Shown: piece after piece, positions 33,343 to 44,129 of the stretch
How positions within the stretch are numbered: the first letter of the stretch is position 1
Layout: the number at the start of each line of letters is the position of its first letter
Source: Bemisia tabaci
Lineage: Eukaryota > Arthropoda > Insecta > Hemiptera > Aleyrodidae
Direction: 5' to 3'
Length of the DNA: 64,000 nucleotides
Assembly: GCF_918797505.1 (NCBI RefSeq)
Contig: NC_092801.1
Span: forward strand, 39,920,517 to 39,984,516
Made by a program: the position numbers and the translations under genes
The notes under the pieces: model-generated
Told to the model about the DNA's origin: nothing
What the model saw: only the letters and a program-made list of their open reading frames with translations
Database searches by the model: none

Positions 33343-33689
33343 AGACGAAGGCGACATTTATGCGAGGATTGGCAACTTGGCGGGACTTGAGGGTCGAGGC
33401 CGGCGGGCCGGCTCAATCAACAGTGTAAACAAACGCACCTCGCCGCGACCGCGGCCGACGAATGAGGAATGACTCACATTCACCTCTCCCGCACCGCGCT
33501 CCAACACATCCCCGTGCCCCGTTCCTCGCTCTCCGGGGCCCGCACGCTGACCGTTACACCCCCTTTCTACCCTTTGTTTTAACCCAAGGAATACGCACAT
33601 ACGCCTTCCGCGCCTCCGCACCGCATCCTCAAAAGGGCCATACCATCAAAATTGAGCGCGTCCAACGCAAATAAATTGAACTACATTTG

Positions 33690-34106
33690 GACGTGTTTTT
33701 GTCGAACGGAACTATGTGCATCGAGACATGAGCCCTGAGACCCACAATGGCCTGGTTACACGCTCAAATTTCCGTCAAATTCCGATCAAAATGATGACCA
33801 AGATGGCGGTCGAGAGTTATCTAGATTGATGAGTAAAATTAATTAAAACAGCGGGTTGATTGAAATTAGCGTGAAATAAGCACGGTTGTGTGGATATCAG
33901 ATGAAGGATGAGCCCCACAGCTCCATCATCTACCATCAAATTTTTGCAGGCCGCAGAAATTTGATTGTAGATGGTGCGCACCAGTCACCATTTGATCGGA
34001 AATTGATGGAAATTTGAGCGTGTAATCAGCACACAAGAATATGTGCATGACAGGGCTCACGTCATAATGCACATAGTTCCGTTTGATAGAAATACGTCCA
34101 TTTTGC
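33690..34106. mobile_element. family R element with nested S palindrome
   Basis: R ends GGACGTGTTTTTGTCGAACG and CGTTTGATAGAAATACGTCC (one base short at each). S occupies about 33749-34030, bounded by CTGGTTACACGCTCAAATTT and AAATTTGAGCGTGTAATCAG. The R interior on each side, GAGCCCTGAG and CAGGGCTCACG, is mirror-placed. Confidence 0.6.
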
Positions 34107-34214
34107 GATGGGCCTGTTGCAAACTTGAGCCGCAGCGAAATGAAAGTTGAATCTCGTGAATGAAAATGGCTCAAAAATCACTATGAGTGCGTCGGAAAAG
34201 TCCGAGATGGACAG

Positions 34215-34735
34215 CGTAGAGCGCTAGAGCGCAGTGGAGCATTGCGAGTTCACGCTTTCGGCTGTAGCGCCTTCAATTTTGAAGAATGCAACACGGACAT
34301 CCATCAAGTACGAATAGTTGTATCTCTGCGCCGTCATCAAAGCGCGCCCATTTCCTCGCTCTATTTCCATGTCGTGTTGGTTTCGTTTGTCTTGATATTT
34401 TGAAATGGCTCTTGAAGGGCTACATGAGCAAAGGGAGATGTAATGGGGCCTCGTTTTTCAACTTTTCTCCCGAATTTGAGTGACATCTCATATCATTGGC
34501 AGCATAGAGCGCTAGAGCGCAGTGGAGCATTGCGAGTTCACGCTTTCCGCCGAAGCGCCTTCAATTTTGCAGACTGCAACACGGACATCCATCAAGTACG
34601 AATAGTTGTATGTCTGCGCCGTTATCAAAGCCCTCTTTTTCCATGTTATGTTGGTCCCGTCGCGGTCTTGTTTGTAGTGATGTCTCAAGGGTTGGAAAAA
34701 AATGAAAAAAGTAAAATTGCAGGCGAATTTTTGAA
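34215..34735 (+). repeat. family K repeat, two tandem units
   Basis: The unit beginning AGAGCGCTAGAGCGCAGTGG and including CGCCTTCAATTTT, CACGGACATCCATCAAGTAC and GAATAGTTGTAT occurs at about 34220 and 34505. It is followed by a TCTCAAGGGTTGGAAAAAAA tail. Confidence 0.65.
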
Positions 34736-34749
34736 TTTTTGAATTGCCC

Positions 34750-34802
34750 AGCTTTTGGCGATGGCTAAAGTGGCTTGGTTCCTTTCTGCCTAACGCGATC
34801 CA
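34750..34802. mobile_element. family E right-end fragment
   Basis: GGCTTGGTTCCTTTCTGCCT then AACGCGATCC; only the right end of E remains. Confidence 0.55.
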
Positions 34803-34988
34803 CTTATTGGGCAGAAATTACACTGGATAAGGAACAATCCTAACAGATTTGGAACAGAATAATCTGAGAGAACCTCGACCAATAAGAAGACTTCTGAATC
34901 AGGTGATGGCATCTGGTTTCTGCTTGGTTGAGCTTCCGACTAGGTCTTATCCGGTGCTTCTTGACTTTCCAAGAGGAACTTAGCACAC

Positions 34989-35152
34989 CAGTGGCGTGGC
35001 GCGAATGATAGATTATCGATATTTCCCCATTTGAAGCTATGGTAAAGAATCGATTATTAAGGGGTTCGTTGCGGACACCCTGTTTATCGATCTTTTTCCA
35101 TAGGTTTAAATGACTAATCAATCGATATATCGCAAAGCACGCCACGACACTG
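34989..35152. mobile_element. family B hAT-like element
   Basis: CAGTGGCGTGGCGCGAATGA to GCACGCCACGACACTG, flanked by TAGCACAC and AAGCACAC (8 bp, one mismatch). Confidence 0.75.
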
Positions 35153-35495
35153 AAGCACACGGAGAAAAATCTTGCATCGGAAAGCACTCTTAATTATTTA
35201 TTTTCGCACGCTACTTGTCTCAGGCAGGAGGGTATTCGACGTATGAAACGTATCCATTGACGAACAAGGAAAAAGGCAACTAACTCACTTACGCATTGAA
35301 TTGAAATTTTCAATTTGTTGATAGTGAGCAACGAGAAATTCGAATTTTAATAAGGTAGCACGCATTGTGGAAGTGAATTTTCGAGTCGGTGGAAAAATCG
35401 ATTGCGGTTCTAGTTACCTACTTTCACATTTTCGCTCCTTTTTTCCGCAACTGACGACACGGAAAAAAATGGAAAGCTTTTGGTTTTGCCCGATC

Positions 35496-35742
35496 TAGGA
35501 TTGCCACAAAATTTAGCAAATGAAGTTGCCTGGCATTTCCCTGATTTTCCTGACACATTTGAGTAAAATTCCCGGACAATTGAACATATGTCAAATGATT
35601 AAAAATGCATAATATGCATGCAACAGCTTTCAGACAAACTTTGTTGTGTAAAACGTCAAACCCATTCTAAAAAGCAAATAGAGGTGAATGAACAATTTTT
35701 CCCTGACACTTTCCTCATTTTCCCTGGTTGTTGCAAACTTGC
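35496..35742. mobile_element. family D element, right end decayed
   Basis: TAGGATTGCCACAAAATTTAG start; the right end is reduced to GGTTGTTGCAAACTTG. Confidence 0.55.
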
Positions 35743-36139
35743 TGTCGATCGTAAAAATATTTCGAAGTCATGAAAACCTTAAAAAGTTCGGAGCGTGTTA
35801 TATCGTGAAAGTTTCTAAGTTTTCAAGAAAAATTCTAATGGCGCCCAAAGCTAATTTCGGTGAAATCGCGGCAACGTGTCACCTCCCCCCCCCTCCCATT
35901 TTGCAGAAAGCCTCGGCTTGAAAAATATCAGAAAAAGGCCGAAAAATCGCAAAAAGCACGTTTGAAATAAATTTGATTTGAGGTCACTGAATCGCATTGA
36001 CTGTACCGAGCTCGAATAATGCTCAAAATATTGTTGCAAATCCGACGAGGGTATTACGTTGACTCTATAAAAAAAAAAAAAATCCATCCAGGAGCTTCTT
36101 CGGAAGAAAATAAGAGAGCCAATGAGGCTCAATTATTTG

Positions 36140-36690
36140 AAACGTTGGAAAGATTCGCCTGCAAACTTACTTTTTTCATTTTTTTTCAACCCTTGAGACA
36201 TCACTACAAACAAGACCGCGACGGCGACGCGACGGGACCAACATAACATGGGAATAGAAGGCGTTGATAACGGCGCAGAGATACAACTATTCGTACTTGA
36301 TGGATGTCCGTGTTGCAGTCTGCAAAATTGAAGGCGCTTCGGCGGAAAGCGTGAGCTCGCAATGCTCCACTGCGCTCTAGCGCTCTGTGCTGCCAATCAG
36401 ATGAGATGTCACTCAAATTCGGGAGAAAAGTCAAAAAACGAGGCCCCATTACATCACTTCGCTCACGTAGCCCTGCAAGAGCCACTACAAAATATCAAGA
36501 CAAACGGAACCAACACGACATGGAAATAGAGCGAGGGAATGGGCGCGCTTTGATGACGGCGCAGAGATACAACTATTCGTACTTGATGGATGTCCGTGTT
36601 GCAGTCTGCAAAATTGAAGGCGCTTCGGCGGAAAGCGTGAACTTGCAATGCTCCGCTCTATACTGCCAATGAGGAATCGCTCACAATCAG
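36140..36690 (-). repeat. family K repeat, inverted copy of the 34.2-kb block
   Basis: Reverse complement of the two-unit K block including the CAACCCTTGAGACATCACTA tail, about 1.4 kb away. The unit order is preserved in reverse, so the blocks form a large stem with B, E and D fragments in the loop. Confidence 0.65.
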
Positions 36691-36929
36691 ATTCGGGGGA
36701 AAAATTTAAACGAGGCCGGAATACGTCTCTCCTATCTTCGGCTGTGTTAACACTCGATTTTACTCTCTCTTTTTTATATTAGATGTCTGAACCTTTTTTT
36801 AGGGTGTATTTATTTCATGGCATCACCATCGAATCCATTGCAATTTTTTTTAAAAAAATGCACGAAATTTAATTGTATAAAGATTCGTGGAATTTTGCAT
36901 CTCTGTCATATAAAATTGTACCCTACCGG

Positions 36930-37239
36930 GTTGGTTCAAATAACTTTTCAATATAATAACTCGTTCAAATAATTCTTTCGCAAATACTATCAAGAACGTA
37001 ACGTGAAAATTTGAGGTGCATGGGTACAACAAGTTTTATGTTTGTAAAGTGTTAAGTTCCAAAAAACGAGGAAAAATCTTGATGGATTTATGGCGTTCTT
37101 ACTTAGCACGGTAATCTAGTGAATTTTGAAAGTAAACAGCGGTTATGAACCTTAAAAACTTTATTTCCCTTAAATTTGAGTTCTCGTTCAGGGTCTACGG
37201 TAAGTCTAAAAAAAAAATGAAAAGTTATTTGAACCAACC
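36930..37239. mobile_element. family V element
   Basis: GGGTTGGTTCAAATAACTTTTC and its inverse at the right end (GAAAAGTTATTTGAACCAAC shown). The interior shares GTTCATAACC, TTTACTTTCAAAA and CTCGTTCAGG blocks with a second copy at about 39891-40150. A C run follows at 37244-37255. Confidence 0.55.
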
Positions 37240-37576
37240 CTGCCCCCCCCCCCCCTCCGCAATTTTGCTCATACATCCGGCGGGGGGTGCGCGAGCCGGC
37301 ATTGTTCCACTGTGTTGATGTGAGCTTATTTTGCGATTTTCTCGATGATGGTGCGCTTTTCGCAACTTTCCAAGTTGCAAAACGAGCGGAGGTGGCGACT
37401 CCAGGCGGAAAAATTTCGCAGACGAGACGCGTCTGTCAGACGCTCGTCTCGCAATTAGCGGAGGCCCGCGCCGCACAATGGATCGAGTCAATGAGAGATG
37501 TCGGACAAGAAATTTTGGACTAAAACTGCAAATTTTGATGTTAATTTCGTCACGCTTTAAACTTTAAGGAGTGCCT

Positions 37577-38151
37577 ACACTGCCGTGATAGCGAAGAGAA
37601 CCGAAAGTGCAAAATTTTCGAAATCGAGTTTTCTTCAAAATTCGTCTAAACTCTTTTAGATGAAATTACTGACACAGCTAAAACAGCAAAATTCATCCTA
37701 ATTTAATGAAAACGAGACGTATGTAAAAGCCGTAAGAGCGCACAAAAAATGACACAGTTTTTTTTCAAGACAGCCGTAGATGCATGAGAGCCAATAAAAA
37801 CAGTGCTTTCCAGTAAAGTGCCACCCTCCTCTGCCAATTTCTAACCTGCAAATGTGTTTGTTGTGCGTCCAAAACGCAACCACGAAAGCATGCAGAAGAT
37901 AGCACTTACGGCTGTCTTGCCTAACAATAACCTAGCATGAAAATGAAAAATACCCTTTTTATGTAATAGAAATAAAATCAGTCGATTTTGAATCATCCAT
38001 ACGATTTTTAGGAGTCTTCAGGACGATTAGTGGCAATTTGACAAAGAACGGAGGCTTCTTTCAATAAAATGATCTTGTCAGAAGCTTCTGAGCCCGTTTT
38101 CTCAAAACTTCATTTTTGCACTTACGGCTCTCTTCGCTATCACGGCAGTAC
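37577..38151. mobile_element. long H-like palindromic element inside Q
   Basis: CACTGCCGTGATAGCGAAGA to TCTTCGCTATCACGGCAGT, TA on both sides, about 575 bp. It shares only the terminal CACTGCCGTG with family H. Inside are further inverted blocks such as GCCGTAAGAGCGCAC and GCACTTACGGCTG. Confidence 0.75.
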
Positions 38152-38393
38152 AGCAAGAAATCTTACGAGAAAACCATAGAACCTTAAAATTTTGTATAAA
38201 CGGAGTTACTCCAGGGTTGCCACAATCAGGGAAAACCGGGAATGTCTGGGTTGTCAAATTTTTCAACTATTGCCCACGTTTCAATCACAGATTTTTTACA
38301 TACTCTGTTCTGCATCTTGATGGTGAAATCATGAAAACGTGTTTCTCTGTAAGTAATGTGGGAAATTACTTATAACGTTTTGTTTATACCTTA

Positions 38394-38602
38394 CACTGAA
38401 AAAAAAGTAGCTTGGATCAAGCATGATGATTCTTGAATTTGCCGCCAAGAATTTTTTTTCTTGCTTTAAGCTGACTTTCTCTTGATACAAGCAAAATAAT
38501 GCTTGGGTTAAGCCAAAAAGTAGCTTATATTAACCAGAAAAAGTCTTGATTTAAGAAGAAATACTTCTTGGCGGCAAATTTAAGATTCTTTTTTTCCCAG
38601 TG
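38394..38602. mobile_element. C-like palindromic element with demonstrable TA target duplication
   Basis: CACTGAAAAAAAAGTAGCTT to TTTTTTTCCCAGTG, with AATTTGCCGCCAAGAA and TTCTTGGCGGCAAATT arms. Its unoccupied site in the inverted duplicate reads ACCTTAAGTATGC; here it reads CCTTA-element-TAAGTATGC. Confidence 0.85.
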
Positions 38603-38963
38603 TAAGTATGCACGTTTTGTAAAAAACAGTGTTGCCATGCTATTGAGTCACACAACTTTTTGTGGTCATACCCACTTGCTTTGGATTTTAGTTTTTGGTG
38701 AATCAACTTCAAAACTCAAATCATACACTTTAGGGCATTGATCTAATTCCTGTCAATCAAATTTTTTTGAAACTTACTCAAATTGATCTCTTAAGTAACA
38801 GGGTTGCCACTATCAGGGAAAACCGGGAAATGTCAGGGAATTTCTAAAAGTCATGGGAAAACCGGGAAATTTCGGGGAAAATTTGTTAAAACACCTCCAT
38901 TTGCTTTCTAGAATGGGTTTGAGATTTTGAACATGAAATTTTTCCTGAAAACTATTTTTAATT

Positions 38964-39210
38964 GGACCGAGTTAAACAGAAAGGAACCAAGCCACATCGG
39001 GATCGAACCGAGAAAAAGAGGCTTAAAGTTTAGCTCCTGCATAAGACTCAATGTAAAAGATAAACTTCAAGTTCAATTTCTGCAAAATTTGCTCCAACAA
39101 AAACTTTGAATTTTTGGCGATAGATAGTAGAGCAGTGGTTGAGTTCAAAACCACTCACGGCTCCATTTTTTCCAAAATGTGGGTTGGTTCCTTTCTGCTT
39201 AACTCAGTCC
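38964..39210. mobile_element. E-variant element inside D, AATT target duplication
   Basis: GGACCGAGTTAAACAGAAAG to CTTTCTGCTTAACTCAGTCC, AATT on each side. The unoccupied partner near 45010 has a single AATT (TTTTCAATTATGCCC when read in the same orientation). Confidence 0.8.
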
Positions 39211-39651
39211 AATTATGCCTTCTTAACCATCCGTCACAATCTTCAATTGTCAGGGAAATTCACAAAAATGAGTCAGGGAAATCAGGGAATTTCATTTTCT
39301 AAATTCTGTGGCAACCTTGTACTTATAAGCGCTTGAACTTCCCAAATTTTGTCCGACCTCTCCTATTGACTCGATCCACTGTGCGCCGCGGTGGGCATTG
39401 AACAATGCAAATCGCTCACACTTCGCGATCATTGCAGCGCGGTTTGCGTGTGCTCGATGTATTTTCACCGGCACTAGAGTCTCGCCGATGCGATGGGATT
39501 CGTGTCGGACGAAACGGCTGCTTTTTTTTCGTTTTTCCGTTATTCATCCTTCTTTTTTCGTTTATTACTCACTTTTAGTTCACAGCGGCTCGATCGGGTA
39601 GGTCGCGGGGGGCATTTTCCGACGGCAAAAGGTCCATTTTCGAGATCGAGT

Positions 39652-39889
39652 AACGTCACCTTCCGGCCGAAGTAACGTTTCAAAATTTCTGCCGCCATTT
39701 TCTTTTTTTACAGAGAAAGTGTTGGTTGAATCTGTTTGAAAATTTCACTGAATTTTACAGCCAGCACAAAGATATTTCAGTGAAATTTTCTGACAGCTTC
39801 GTTGAACAATAAATATGTCTTGGCGGCGGAAATTTTGAAACGTCGCATGCCGCTTGTGATACTTTGGCCGGAAGGTGAGGATATCGGGT
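39652..39889. mobile_element. family U palindromic element
   Basis: CACCTTCCGGCCGAAGTAAC and TTTGGCCGGAAGGTG ends, with TTTCAAAATTTCTGCCGCCA pairing to TGGCGGCGGAAATTTTGAAA. A diverged half copy is at about 23028-23090 (TTGGCGGAAATCTTGAAACG). Confidence 0.65.
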
Positions 39890-40739
39890 TGGTTCAAATG
39901 GCTTTTCACTTATTTAAAACTTTTTGCCCCTGGCTTAGGCCTTGAACGAGAACTAGGATTTCAAGGAAATCGGAGGAAAAGGAAATTCGAGGAAAATAAA
40001 GTTTTATATGTTCATAACCATTGTTTACTTTCAAAACTCACTTGACGAATTTATATCATGATCGGTTTGTGTATATCATGATTAATTTTAAAGAACATAG
40101 CTGTTACAAGTTTCGTTTCCCTTAGCTTTAGCACTTTGGGTACGACCTGCGGTGGGGACAAAAACAATAAATTTTATCCTTACCTAAAAACAATGAATTT
40201 TGCCCTTACCGCAGCCGTGCCGAGAGGCCACACTCGAGGGAAACCTGGAAAATCTAGGAAAAGTCAGGGAGAAAAAGCTTAAAATCCCAAAAGGCGGGGA
40301 AAATTGCGATTACGGAAACGGCAAATCGTTCCGTGTTGCATCGACAAGTTTCAGCACAGAGAATACTTGAGCCCCAAGCGAGACAGAGGTTCAATTAGAT
40401 TGTGTGGACAACACTAATGTTCTTTCAAGATTTCAAGTTTCAATATTTTACCAATTTCCTGTCTTTTTCGTGGATCTCCCTATTATTCCCCTGATTTTCA
40501 GGTTTTCCGGAGCTATTGACACCCTGTAAGTTCTTTCCGAAAGGAGTTCAGCAGAAGTGCAAAGAGGTCATCATGTTTGTTTACCCGAGACCGTAAGAGC
40601 AACAGGGCTTATTCCGCGCGACCAATCAAAAAGCGGCATACAAATGGCAACACTCACTCTACTCAAGTTGGGAACACGGACATTTCGTCGTTTCCTGGAC
40701 GAAGAAACGTAACTCTATCCCGAGGTTGCAAAATGGATT

Positions 40740-41240
40740 CGAAAATTTAATTAAAATCCGAGAATTTTCAATTGGAAATCCTTAAAATTCTCCCGGTCAA
40801 AGCGCGAATTGCGCGGGGAAATTCGGAAACATTGATAAGGAGTTACGCTTCTTCAGTGCTTCCATTTCCCGGAACTAATTCCGAAATTCGGAACTTTTGA
40901 AATAATCAAACTTCTCCCGGAATTTTCAGCTATTTTCGGAATGTTCTCGAAATTTGCTGTTTTTCGCCGGTTTGACCATTTGTTCGGAAAAATTCAAGAA
41001 CTTCTTGATCAAATTTGACGATTTTCGGAACTAAATCCGGGCGTATCTCGGAATTTTTCCCCCGGAATTTTCTAAGTAATCTAAATTTTTCTCGGAACTT
41101 AGACAAATCGGAATATGTTTCCGGATATCGGAATTATTTCGGAATCTTTCGAAAAATTTCTTCCCCGGAATTTTTCTTGGAACTTTGGCGACTCGGAATA
41201 TGTTTCCGGAAATCTGAATTATTTCGGAATCTTTCGATAA
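40740..41240. repeat. degenerate CGGAA-rich repeat with an 84-bp tandem duplication
   Basis: Words such as TTCGGAATCTTTCG and GGAATTTTTC recur throughout. The segment CGGAATATGTTTCCGGATAT...AATTATTTCGGAATCTTTCG is duplicated at about 41108-41155 and 41192-41237. The 89-codon plus-strand ORF reflects the repeat. Confidence 0.55.
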
Positions 41241-41242
41241 AA

Positions 41243-41457
41243 TGGACGTATTTCTATCAAACGGACCTAAGCGCCATAGGGTGAGGAAGATAGAGGGGGA
41301 CTTGGCGGAATCGGGCGTCCGGCTTATTCCGTCCTATACTCGCAATGCTTTTCCATGGCGCTTAGGTCCGTTTGACAGAACGCGCTATCCGGGATTCTAA
41401 ATTCCTCAAAAGGAACTCAAATTGGCGCTTAGTTCCATTGATAGAAACACATCCAAA
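41243..41457. mobile_element. family R element, copy 3
   Basis: GGACGTATTTCTATCAAACG to GATAGAAACACATCC, with CGGACCTAAGCGCCAT and its inverse ATGGCGCTTAGGTCCG. The right arm carries two successive copies of GGCGCTTAG. Confidence 0.6.
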
Positions 41458-41996
41458 TAAAATGGCAGCACTGCGTTCTTCCGCGGGGAAGCGAGAACTA
41501 CGACTCGGGCGTGCGATCCGGCAGCGCACGCGGCACTCGTTAAAATGCGAGTACGGACCCGACTCAATTCGTCGCTCCTCCGACGAAAAGGCGTAACTCT
41601 ATTTCCGCCTGAGCCCTATCTCACATACCAATCCGTGCTTTCTGGGGCTCATTCGGGGACCGAGATACGCTCTCACGTCGGAGGAGCCACGACTACGCGG
41701 AGGCATTAAAAAACCCGAGATGAAAACGCTTAAAAACATTTACGCTCAGATAACCTTTAGTGCACACACTAAAAAAACATTAAATTTTCTTCGCTCCCCC
41801 CCCTCCCCCCGCCTCGCGCGACTCCCGGTTAAAAGGGAGCCCCCCTCCCCCCCGGTTGTCGATGCCGTCCCCAGACGGCCTGGAGATTTCTCCACGGTTC
41901 CCGGATCTCCGGGACCTCCTTCCGCTTCCTCAAGGAGTTGCTGGGAGGGCATTCTCAATCGCTAAATTTCGCGAAAATCCAGAAATTCCTTAAATA

Positions 41997-42497
41997 GAGA
42001 TGTTGCATGTGCGAGGGATTTGCGATTTGACCAATGATTCTTGTGTAAAAGTTTGCGATAAACACGATGGTGCCGCTGGTTCTCTCTGAAATCATCTCCC
42101 AAGCTCAAAAAAAGCTCTCAAAGTGAGGCCAAAATGGAGGGGATATCCCACCCTACCCTGAGAGTCCACCTCTACATCAAAACAAACTGTCCATGCAAAG
42201 ATAGGGAGTAAATACATTAGCAGGGTTGCCGTGTTTTCAGTTTTGGAGTCCCCAAATAAAGTGGCAGCCCTGTCAATGTATTTGCTCCCTATCTTTGCAT
42301 GGAGAGTTTGTCTAGATGTAGAGGTGGACTCTCAGGGTAGGGTGGGATATCCCCTCCATTTTGGCCTCACTTAGAGAGCTTTTTTTGAGCTTGGGAGATG
42401 ATTTCAGAGAAAACCAGTGGCACCATCGTGTTTCTCGCCAACTTTTACAGAAGAATCATCAGTCAAATCGCAAATTCCTCACACATGCAACATCTCC
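41997..42497. mobile_element. family I palindromic element, copy 2
   Basis: GAGATGTTGCATGTGCGAGG to CACACATGCAACATCTC. The central unpaired block (GTTGCCGTGTTTTCAGTTTT ... GTGGCAGCCCTGTC) is essentially unchanged from copy 1. Confidence 0.8.
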
Positions 42498-42630
42498 ATT
42501 ACTTACTTACTTGAGTGTCCCCCCAAAAATCCCAGGATCTTGCAAATTAGGAATTGACATTTAAACCGCGGGATCACATCGCCATTCCGCGCATCCGCAC
42601 CGATATAACAGCCAAATCAACCGAACAAAT

Positions 42631-43930
42631 AGTCAATTGGACTACTTACATTAAGCAATTTTGAACTTTACAATTTCTGGCTCACTTCAGAAAGAACGTA
42701 TATGCTATTAGTTTCCCTGGACACAAGTGTTTCTATGGATGATGTATTATTTGTAGTTCCTAATCGCAAAATGTAGTCCAGTTGAACTATATTTTGCAGT
42801 TTCAAATACTCTCTCTTTCTCTGCTTATAGGAGTTGCTGCGAAATAACAGTCACACTTATAGTCAATTGGACAGTATTTTGCAATTAAGAACTACAATTT
42901 CTGGCTCAGTTCAGAAAGAAAGTATGTACTATTAGTTTCCCTACGCACAGAAGTGTTTTTGCCGATGATGTAGAAATTGTAGTTTCTGATTGCAAAACGT
43001 AGTCCAATTGAACTATATTTTACAGTTTGAAACACTTTCTCTTTCTCTGCCTATAGGACTTGCTGCGAAATAACAGCCAACAGCTCGTCAATTGGATTAC
43101 ATTTTGCAATTAAGAACTACAATTTCTGGCTCAGTTCAGAAAGGAATTATGTGCCATTACTTTCCCTACGCACAAAAGTGTTGTTACTGATGATGTAGAA
43201 ATAGCAGCTTCTGATTGCAAAACTAGTCTCATTGAACCATATTTTGCAATTTGAAATACTCTCGATTCCTCGACCTATAGAAGTTGCTAGGGGACACTCT
43301 CCGCTGGTGATATAAATAAAAATCACCAAATACGAAAATCCGTGAACTCCTGGATTTGATTAAGTATCTATCCCCCAAATGTCCCGAAATCAGCTCGAAT
43401 GCCTCCCTCAAAAATCCCAAGATTTTGCAAAAAAGAAACAGATACTTAAATCACGTGATCACGCAGTCTTATGACGCGTCGTATTCATCACAAAATATCA
43501 GCCAGATCAGCCATTCTGCCCAACGTCCAGGCAGATAGTCAGTAACTGAACTGCGTTTGGTACTGTGGAACTACAATATCTGGCTCAGTTAAGAAACGAC
43601 GTATGTACCATTGGTTTCTCTATGCACATGAGTCTTTCTACGGATGGGCTAAAAATTGTAGTTCCTGATGGCAAAATGTGGTCAGAAAATTGACATTTTA
43701 TCGTGGGATTGAGTACACCGGTATTCGACGTATCCATCGCAGAACAAAAGTCGAATCGGCAATTTCGCCAAATGACCAGGCAGATGGTCAATTAAACCAC
43801 GTTTTGCAACAATGAACTACTATTCGTACTTAGCTTGCCTAGAAACAATAATACATGCGACATTAGTTTTCCTGTGCAGATGGGTACTTTTATAGATAAG
43901 CCAGAGTGGTTCCTTAATGCACAACGTGGT
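42631..43930. repeat. family M array, about five diverging units
   Basis: Units begin near 42631, 42861 and 43086 (period about 228 bp), then two more diverged ones at about 43530 and 43785. Each has GTCAATTGGACTAC, TTTCTGGCTCAGTTCAGAAA and GCAAAATGTAGTCCA, so each unit is itself palindromic. Confidence 0.7.
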
Positions 43931-44129
43931 CCGATTGTTCTACCTAGGAGTATTTACAATACTGAGTTCTTTTCGGGTTTTTCGACTGAGAAGTATCAAA
44001 ATAGTCGATAAAGTTCATGTGGTTAATGTTCGTGTATTTCATGATGCTCTGTAGAGTTTTTAACTCTTAATTAGTGAATAGCCAACTCTAATCTGATTGA
44101 TTTTTCACGAAATGCTTTCACAAATTCAC

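Larger units (their letters stand above)
38212..39318. mobile_element. D composite inside Q, with inverted partner at 44.9-45.5 kb
   Basis: D-type ends CAGGGTTGCCACAATCAGGG and TCTGTGGCAACCTTG. The 35-bp D terminus is repeated directly at 38799, and the 540 bp between carries sequence not seen in other D copies except at 45194-45548. The inserts within are at 38394-38602 and 38964-39210. Confidence 0.65.
37472..39385. mobile_element. family Q element hosting at least four further insertions
   Basis: Q ends CGCACAATGGATCGAGTCAA and TTGACTCGATCCACTGTGCG. Its own sequence (TTTAAACTTTAAGGAGTG...ATAGAACCTTAAAATTTTGT...ATAAGCGCTTGAAC) is interrupted at about 37576-38151 and 38212-39318. Comparison with the intact copy at 10408-10636 shows both breaks. 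Confidence 0.75.
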
